Shown: positions 41,953 to 47,355 of the stretch, piece by piece | How positions within the stretch are numbered: position 1 is the first letter of the stretch | Layout of the letters: the number at the start of each line of letters is the position of its first letter | From: Nitrospira sp. | Lineage (GTDB): Bacteria > Nitrospirota > Nitrospiria > Nitrospirales > Nitrospiraceae | DNA: 47,355 nt | Direction: 5' to 3' | NCBI GenBank assembly: GCA_024998645.1 | Contig: JACOEJ010000020.1 | Coordinates: 1 to 47,355 of the forward strand | Program-made: the position numbers and the translations under genes | The notes under the pieces: generated by a model | Told to the model about the DNA's origin: nothing | The model's input: only the letters and a program-made list of their open reading frames with translations | Databases searched by the model: none

Positions 41953-43455
41953 TTAATAAGCAAAGTCCAGCCCTACCAACATGGTTTGGCCCAGCAAATT
42001 CCCGCAGGTGGGGGCGCATGCGCCGCCCCCTGGCACTACATTAGCTGCTCCGACGCCAACTGTCCGGTACGTGTTGTACTCCGCGTGAAACGCCAGATCA
42101 GTCCGGGACGACTGATGAATATAGTACCGAACCAAAAAAGTGTGTGAATCCACGTTATTATAGTTTTTCGCAAAGGTCGGATCACCCTGCCGGTCATTTC
42201 GAATGATGTCATAGCGGTAGGACAGGAGCCAACCGGGCATGCCGATCAACGGCAATTGAGTCGGGTACCAGTCCAACTCGACAAAGGCCCCGTTCCATGA
42301 AGCGTTCTGAGCATTCGCGATCCCCTGTGAGACGAACATGTTCTTACTATCGTTACCCCGCATGACCGCTCCAAAGAGATTCCATTGACCGTCGAACGTA
42401 AAGCTGACATCCGTCCCCACCCGGGTGAAAGGCTGCCCACTCCCCGCGACAGCTGGGCAGCTCGGGCACGTGGCATTCACCATCGTGGGCGCATTGCCGT
42501 ATGCACCAAAGACGCCGATGCGGTGGCCGGTCACGATGCCGTACCCGCCAAAGGACTGCGTGGCATGCCCATAAAAATTAATATTCCGTCCTCCAGTCCC
42601 GCAGGTCGTCCCTCCCGCGCACCCGCTGAGCGGGCCGGAAAAGCTGTTGGTACTGAGCGCTGCGAGACTATAACGAAAGAAACCGTCCGTGATGGCCGTT
42701 TTTTTGACGCCCGCCAGTTCAACCCCCGGCTGGTTTTCACCGATTGCAAAAGAGTTAGGGTTGAGATAGGAGCTGGTCGAGGTACCGCTGATATTTGCGG
42801 TGTACGGAGTACCGGGCATGTAGTGGTACATCGTAAACGGCGTATTCAGCGTGGGACTCCGCTTCTCGCTAAACGGTACGTCCAGCTCAAACTTCCCGAC
42901 CTTGAGATTCAGGAGGTAGGTGCCCGGGTCGCTCTTTATGCCAAACCACTGCTCCAATCGCATCAGCCGGACAAAGGCAGTCTCCAAATCGCTGTCCGAC
43001 GCCCCGGTCCCAAAGCCGGCGCTCCCAAGTCCCGGGGTAAACACCAGGCCGAACGAGAGGTCCCGGTGGAAGGTGCCGAAGCTTAAGATATCAAGTCCCG
43101 TAAAGCCGAATCCGCCTGTGGTTATTCCACTCCCGTCCGTTCGTACGCTGGCCGCCTGATAGCCGACTGTCGTTCGGAGCGAGACAGGCCAGTACCCCAT
43201 GGTGATACTTTCGTGAGTAGGAAGATCCACTTCCGCTCCGAACTGATAGCCTTGATCACGAAATTGATTGCCGAAGTCATTCAGCTTGGGAAAGCCCGGC
43301 ACGTGGCAAACATTGCAAGCTACCCCGTACTTCCGCGCAAAGGCTGGAATAGCGTTCGCATTGGGAACGAGACAACTGACTTCATAGCTGATTAGTGCGA
43401 TCAGCCCCAAAACACATATCAAGAGGCTGCGTTTCTTGAGGGTTCTCATATTCAT
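41953..43455 (-). CDS. Cyc2-like fused monohaem cytochrome-porin
   Basis: 500 residues from the ATG at 43455, preceded by AGGA; an ATG at 43449 is equally good. After the signal peptide, the mature start IPAFARKYGVACNVCH contains one haem c motif (CNVCH, 47-51). It continues PGFPKLNDFGNQFRDQGYQF, the N-terminal signature of Cyc2-type proteins. The remaining 430 residues look like an outer-membrane beta-barrel of alternating strands ending in the aromatic LVGLDFAY. Known members of this fold oxidise extracellular Fe(II) or exchange electrons outside the cell. Here the substrate is not known. Other Cys pairs are not haem sites. Confidence 0.8.
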   Translation of the reverse strand: MNMRTLKKRSLLICVLGLIALISYEVSCLVPNANAIPAFARKYGVACNVCHVPGFPKLNDFGNQFRDQGYQFGAEVDLPTHESITMGYWPVSLRTTVGYQAASVRTDGSGITTGGFGFTGLDILSFGTFHRDLSFGLVFTPGLGSAGFGTGASDSDLETAFVRLMRLEQWFGIKSDPGTYLLNLKVGKFELDVPFSEKRSPTLNTPFTMYHYMPGTPYTANISGTSTSSYLNPNSFAIGENQPGVELAGVKKTAITDGFFRYSLAALSTNSFSGPLSGCAGGTTCGTGGRNINFYGHATQSFGGYGIVTGHRIGVFGAYGNAPTMVNATCPSCPAVAGSGQPFTRVGTDVSFTFDGQWNLFGAVMRGNDSKNMFVSQGIANAQNASWNGAFVELDWYPTQLPLIGMPGWLLSYRYDIIRNDRQGDPTFAKNYNNVDSHTFLVRYYIHQSSRTDLAFHAEYNTYRTVGVGAANVVPGGGACAPTCGNLLGQTMLVGLDFAY

Positions 43456-43555
43456 GGTCCTGACTCTTTCCTGCTCCCCCACGCGCTGAGTAGGATCGAT
43501 TTCCATGAGCACAAGGCCGCCCGGCTCCGAGTTGTGTCAACAACATCAGTCACGG

Positions 43556-44077
43556 CTAGGCCGAGCAGAAGGTTCTTAGATAGGCCACGATTTTCCAGCC
43601 TTCATCTTCCGTCAACATGCTCGGAATAAGCGATATCATCCCGGTGTTGGGACTGCCATTCTTGATGACCCAGAAGAGCTCGCCGTCCTCACGTTCTTTT
43701 TGGAAGGTGCAATCGGAGAAATTACGGGGTGGATGAATACCATGCATGTGGGCTGCAGGACCATCGCCCTTCCCGCTCACACCGTGGCAGAGGGCACATT
43801 GCCCTTTCCCCTCATATAACGTTTTGCCTTTCGCGACGATGTCAGGAGGGGCGGCTCGCGCAGCTCCAAATGGGGCTTTATAGCTCAACGCCTCCGCCAT
43901 CGCAGAAGACGGCACCCTGTCTACAGTAGGATGACGCGACTCCACACATGACAGGGTGGCGAGCGCAAACAACAGAGAACAACCCGAAGCCAATTGCCAG
44001 AATATTCGAGGCGAAGTCTTAGGATGTGGTGCCGTGTAATTCGCGGCACAAGATAGAATCCACTGAATCGATTTCAT
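43556..44077 (-). CDS. monohaem c-type cytochrome, lipoprotein-like
   Basis: 173 residues, with GGGAGG at good distance from the ATG. The N-terminal hydrophobic stretch ends in a lipobox-like LATLSC (Cys44). The cytochrome c domain has CALCH (94-98), followed by GVSGKGDGPAA and a probable Met ligand in GMISLIPSML (Met147 or Met154). It lies immediately upstream of the Cyc2-like gene (100 bases between reading frames), so it is a natural periplasmic electron partner. First gene of the operon after the sigma54-like site. Confidence 0.88.
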   Translation of the reverse strand: MKSIQWILSCAANYTAPHPKTSPRIFWQLASGCSLLFALATLSCVESRHPTVDRVPSSAMAEALSYKAPFGAARAAPPDIVAKGKTLYEGKGQCALCHGVSGKGDGPAAHMHGIHPPRNFSDCTFQKEREDGELFWVIKNGSPNTGMISLIPSMLTEDEGWKIVAYLRTFCSA

Positions 44078-44498
44078 AATAGACCTCCCTCGCTAGGGCC
44101 AATTCCAACAGAACATTCGATTGGCAAATAGAATGCCTGATGCTTCACCTGGGATTGAGGCACAGGCCAAAATGAGTACGACCGTATTAAGCTCGCATTA
44201 AATAAGGGGGACGCGTGGGTCTAGCTCGCGGCGCTTGCCTTATAGCTTTAAATTCTTAAGCCGCTATCAAGATATTCCTGTCGCTTTTCGCGTCAGACGC
44301 CTCTCCGCAAGAGGGCGATAGGCAACAATGCGAGCGATCAGAGCGTATGCGGTGGGTGCGGAAACTCATGATCGCCACAACCGGAATAAAGACAAGAAGA
44401 TCAGTATGAATCCTGTGACACCACGATAGGGGGAGGAGCCCACGCTTTGTGGCGCAGCTTGATGACAGCTTCAGTCTCTTCTCAAGAGGCCGCTCGCG
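44078..44498. other. intergenic region upstream of the cytochrome operon
   Basis: About 420 bases without a convincing gene. It holds the sigma54-like element for the cytochrome operon. It also has an imperfect inverted repeat CGCCTCT/AAGAGGGCG near 44290-44310 and a short hairpin CTCTTGAGAAGAG near the htrA end. I see no good sigma70 promoter or T-rich terminator here. Confidence 0.45.
44123..44138 (-). promoter_or_regulatory. sigma54-type promoter of the cytochrome operon
   Basis: On the minus strand AGGCATTCTATTTGCC matches TGGCAC-N5-TTGCW with the GG and GC doublets 10 bases apart. The predicted start is near 44111, leaving a leader of about 33 bases that contains the GGGAGG ribosome site. 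The first base deviates (A for T) and the -24 element ends in T for C. Confidence 0.5.
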
Positions 44499-45680
44499 TC
44501 AGAATTGCGAAAACGGCAGCGTTTGAGGAATAAGCGGCGGCACGTCGATTTTGGGATGCGGGTGCTGAGTTGCTGAGGTCGGGCGTTCCCCGAGCATGAT
44601 ATTCCTAATCTGAAAGTCTCCGTCCCTGAATATCTTCAGTTCAATGGTCTGATTGGCCTGCAGCGACTGCAAGACTTGAGCATATTGCGCAGTACTCTTC
44701 ACCTCATGCCCATTGATCTCGACGAGAATGTCTCCGCCGAGCACCCAGGGCTCCCCTTCGATCACCACATCCAGTTCACCGGCCCGCAGCCCGACCTTTT
44801 CGGCCGGACTTCCTTCATCGACATCCTGAACCAAAATCCCGTCCACCATAGGAAGGGCGATGAGCGTCCGCAACTCATCCGTCACAAACTTCCCTTTGAT
44901 CCCAAGCCACGGTCGAATCACGCGGCCGTGCAACTGCAAGGCGGACACGACCGATTTGACCGTATTAATGGGAATCGCGAAGCCGATGTTTTGAGCCCCC
45001 ATTAGAATCGAGGAATTGAGGCCGATCACCCGGTCATCGGAATCAACCAACGGCCCCCCGCTGTTTCCGGGATTGATCGGTGCGGTAGTTTGGATGATAC
45101 GATCTTGAAACACTTCCTGTTTCGTCTCGATAAGCTTTCCAAAGCCGCTTACGATCCCGCTGGACATCGCGTAGCCCAATCCAAATGGGTGTCCGATCGC
45201 GAGGACTTTCTGCCCTACTTCCAGCTTGTCGGAATCACCGAGGGTGGCGTGGGGATGCTTCCCTTTCGGGAGTACGATCCGGAGTAACGCGACATCAGAC
45301 TGCAAATCGCTTCCGACGAGTTCCGCAGGAAGCCGCGTCCCATCATGCAATGTAACCATCAGGTGTGCAGCCCCCTCCACGACATGAGCATTCGTGATAA
45401 TCGACCCGTGCTCATCGATGAGCACGCCGGACCCGATCCCTCGACCATTACCTTGCGTGATGTGATGCGTGCTTGTGTATGCGGACGCGACGAGCACGGT
45501 GACTTCAGCCATTTTCTTATAGACCCGGACAGTATTGATTTCTTCAGGAGTAACCAGCCCGTTCGCTGTCGGTGGAACAGCGCTGTTGGCGACAATAGCC
45601 AACACACCGGTGAGCACCATGGTCCGGAAAGACCAGGGACTGATTCGTTGAAGGTGATGGATTGGGGCTGGAGTCCTCAT
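44499..45680 (-). CDS. DegP/HtrA-type serine protease with one PDZ domain
   Basis: 393 residues from the ATG at 45680, with AAGGAG eight bases upstream. The frame is open to 45812 without a site. A signal peptide or anchor near 20-40 is followed by the trypsin-like domain with the triad His99 (ITNAHVV), Asp129 (SDVALLRI) and Ser207 (GNSGGP). One PDZ domain follows (about 290-380, GSPAEKVGLRAGE). Family length and a single PDZ fit DegS/HtrA-like proteases of envelope stress. It is upstream of the cytochrome operon on the same strand. Confidence 0.9.
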   Translation of the reverse strand: MRTPAPIHHLQRISPWSFRTMVLTGVLAIVANSAVPPTANGLVTPEEINTVRVYKKMAEVTVLVASAYTSTHHITQGNGRGIGSGVLIDEHGSIITNAHVVEGAAHLMVTLHDGTRLPAELVGSDLQSDVALLRIVLPKGKHPHATLGDSDKLEVGQKVLAIGHPFGLGYAMSSGIVSGFGKLIETKQEVFQDRIIQTTAPINPGNSGGPLVDSDDRVIGLNSSILMGAQNIGFAIPINTVKSVVSALQLHGRVIRPWLGIKGKFVTDELRTLIALPMVDGILVQDVDEGSPAEKVGLRAGELDVVIEGEPWVLGGDILVEINGHEVKSTAQYAQVLQSLQANQTIELKIFRDGDFQIRNIMLGERPTSATQHPHPKIDVPPLIPQTLPFSQF

Positions 45681-45873
45681 TGCGTATCTCCTTCGCGTCA
45701 GACACGGTTCGCTTATCGTCGCTTCGCATCGCGAGTGCGAGAGGACCATGGCTCCGGTACCGATCAATCCCCACACAAGCACAAACACTGACTTCCTATA
45801 GATACAGTCCATCCATCGGGTTCAGTTCCGTCGGATGTTGGCTTTCAAGCAAGTTAAAATTTCTTGAGACCCG

Positions 45874-47355
45874 TTACGCACCAGGGACATCCGGCAAATG
45901 AGTACCCTGAGGAAGCGGCCGGCTCATCCCTCGGCCGGTGCGCAATCGCGAAAACCGCAAACGCAAACGATCGAGATAGAGATAGATAACCGGCGTCGTA
46001 TAGAGCGTCAGCAACTGGCTCACCAGGAGCCCGCCGACGATGGCGATCCCGAGCGGCCGGCGCAATTCCGACCCGACCCCCGTCCCCAGCGCCAGCGGGA
46101 GCGCGCCGAATAGGGCCGCCATCGTCGTCATCATGATCGGTCTGAAGCGCAACAGACAGGCCTCGTAGATCGCCGCCTCCGGGGTCTTCCCTTCCTTGCG
46201 TTCCGCATCCAGCGCAAAGTCGATCATCATGATGGCGTTCTTCTTGACGATGCCGATCAATAGAATGATCCCTATCAGCGCGATCATGCTCAGCTCCGTC
46301 TTGAACAGGAGCAATGCGAGCAGCGCGCCCACTCCGGCGGACGGCAGCGTGGACAGGATCGTCAAGGGATGGATGTAACTCTCATAGAGAATCCCCAATA
46401 CGATGTACACTGTGACCAGCGCGGCGAGGATGAGAAACGGCTGGTTGTCGACGGAGGCCTGGAAGGCTTTGGCCGCGCCCTGGAACGTACCCTTGACACC
46501 GGCCGGAAGTCCCATCTCCCGCGTCGCCTTTTCAATCGCCTGGACCGCATCGCCCAACGAAGATCCCGGAGCCATATTGAACGACAGGGTCACGCCGGGA
46601 AATTGCCCCTGATGGTTGACGAGCAGGAGCGTATTCGTCGGTTCGTAACGCGTCACGGCACTAAGCGGCACCTGGGCCCCCGCCGGCGACCGCACATAGA
46701 TTTCCTGCAGCGTCGAGGGGTTCTGCCAATATTGCGGGGCCAGCTCCATCACGACGTGATACTGGTTGAGCGGGGTATACATGATGGAGACCTGCCGCTG
46801 GCCGAACGCATCGTAGAGCGTATCGTCGATCAGTTGGGGACTGATCCCGAGCCGGGAGGCGGTGCTGCGATCGAATACCACGAGCGATTGCAGGCCCTTG
46901 TCCTGCTGATCGCTGTTCACGTCCGTAATTTCCGGCAGCGCGCGCAACTGCCGTTCGACCTTGGGCGCCCAGGTGTTCAGCTCGGCCAGGTCCACGCTTT
47001 GAAGCGTATATTGATATTGCGCGCTGCTGGCGCGTCCGCCGATACGCAGATCCTGAATTGCCTGCAACACCGTCGGGGCGCCCGTCACTTTCGCCAGCTT
47101 GGGGCGCAGGCGGGCAATCACTTGATCCACGCTCATCTGCCGCTCTTCGAGCGGTTTCAGCGAGATGAACATACGGCCGGCATTGGTGTTCCCGCTGGAA
47201 CCGCCGCCGCTGAATCCCGTGACGGTGTCCACGGCCGGGTCGCTCTTGATGATGTCCACGACCTCGATGAGTTTCTGCCGCATGGCCTGAAACGAAATGT
47301 CCTGCGCGGCTTGAATATTCCCGAACATGCGCCCCGTGTCCTGTTGGGGAAAGAA
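45874..47355 (-). CDS. RND multidrug efflux permease, C-terminal part (partial at window edge)
   Basis: Inner-membrane proton-driven pump of the AcrB/MdtC family. The frame runs off the window at 47355, and its first visible residues [19 protein letters not shown] are the family's mid-protein periplasmic motif. About 494 residues are visible: the second periplasmic loop, then the transmembrane half with [40 protein letters not shown] and [20 protein letters not shown]. All of this belongs to the C-terminal half. The upstream membrane-fusion partner would lie outside the window. Confidence 0.93.
   Translation of the reverse strand, partial: FFPQQDTGRMFGNIQAAQDISFQAMRQKLIEVVDIIKSDPAVDTVTGFSGGGSSGNTNAGRMFISLKPLEERQMSVDQVIARLRPKLAKVTGAPTVLQAIQDLRIGGRASSAQYQYTLQSVDLAELNTWAPKVERQLRALPEITDVNSDQQDKGLQSLVVFDRSTASRLGISPQLIDDTLYDAFGQRQVSIMYTPLNQYHVVMELAPQYWQNPSTLQEIYVRSPAGAQVPLSAVTRYEPTNTLLLVNHQGQFPGVTLSFNMAPGSSLGDAVQAIEKATREMGLPAGVKGTFQGAAKAFQASVDNQPFLILAALVTVYIVLGILYESYIHPLTILSTLPSAGVGALLALLLFKTELSMIALIGIILLIGIVKKNAIMMIDFALDAERKEGKTPEAAIYEACLLRFRPIMMTTMAALFGALPLALGTGVGSELRRPLGIAIVGGLLVSQLLTLYTTPVIYLYLDRLRLRFSRLRTGRGMSRPLPQGTHLPDVPGA

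Noticed and set aside
41953..43455. Additional haem sites in the Cyc2-like protein
   Set aside because: CPSCP and CAPTCG are cysteine pairs without the following His required by CxxCH. Only CNVCH qualifies.
44121..44136. Sigma54-like element on the plus strand (TTGGCAAATAGAATGC)
   Set aside because: The palindromic character gives spacing on both strands, but no plus-strand gene follows and the -12 half is poor (AATGC). The minus-strand reading fits better.

Overview
The window is about 47 kb of dense bacterial chromosome with fairly high GC. Most genes sit in short co-directional operons with 4-base ATGA overlaps. It contains no rRNA, tRNA, CRISPR array, insertion sequence or prophage that I can recognise. 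The gene set points to a Gram-negative (diderm) bacterium of the Nitrospirota, probably Nitrospira-like: an adenosylcobalamin-dependent ribonucleotide reductase, LolCD, RlpA, AmpG, several unusual lipoproteins, PilZ proteins, and a Cyc2-like cytochrome-porin beside a c-type cytochrome. The taxonomic call is inference from gene content, since no marker RNA is present.

Layout. 1-6.5 kb (+): prfB with its programmed +1 frameshift, lysS, lolC/E, lolD, an outer-membrane barrel protein and a lipoprotein. 6.5-13.9 kb (-): a LysM lipoprotein followed by a complete trpEGDCFBA operon behind a good sigma70-type promoter. 14-19 kb (+): a MoxR-like AAA+ ATPase, a directly abutting 641-residue protein of unknown function, and ligA. 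19-26 kb (-): a CorC/HlyC-type CBS membrane protein, an ACT protein with rlpA, a nuclease-like protein, and nrdJ. The nrdJ promoter is overlapped by two NrdR-box-like palindromes 32 bp apart. 26-31.8 kb: a DUF4359-like protein, a small membrane protein, an AmpG-like permease, a secreted protein, and the overlapping tRNA methylthiotransferase pair mtaB-miaB.

31.8-41 kb is more accessory. An AT-rich intergenic stretch carries a candidate sigma54 promoter, a GGGAAA/TTTCCC palindrome and a 27-codon membrane microprotein ahead of a lipoprotein. Then come an oxidative-damage cluster (short MutY, Nudix hydrolase, DEDDy exonuclease), three stand-alone PilZ proteins, a RelE/ParE-type toxin-antitoxin pair, a zinc-ribbon Nudix hydrolase, a THUMP/RlmL-like RNA methyltransferase and an internally repeated secreted protein with a strong terminator.

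41-47.4 kb (-): a candidate electron-transfer operon behind a second sigma54-like promoter. It encodes a monohaem lipoprotein cytochrome c, a Cyc2-like fused cytochrome-porin and a SHOCT protein. The SHOCT protein shares a domain with the lipoprotein at 32.4 kb, which follows the other sigma54-like site. A DegP/HtrA-type protease and the C-terminal part of an RND efflux pump (cut by the window edge) complete the region. The most interesting candidates are the cytochrome/Cyc2-like operon, the two sigma54-like units linked by that shared domain, and the MoxR-plus-unknown pair.
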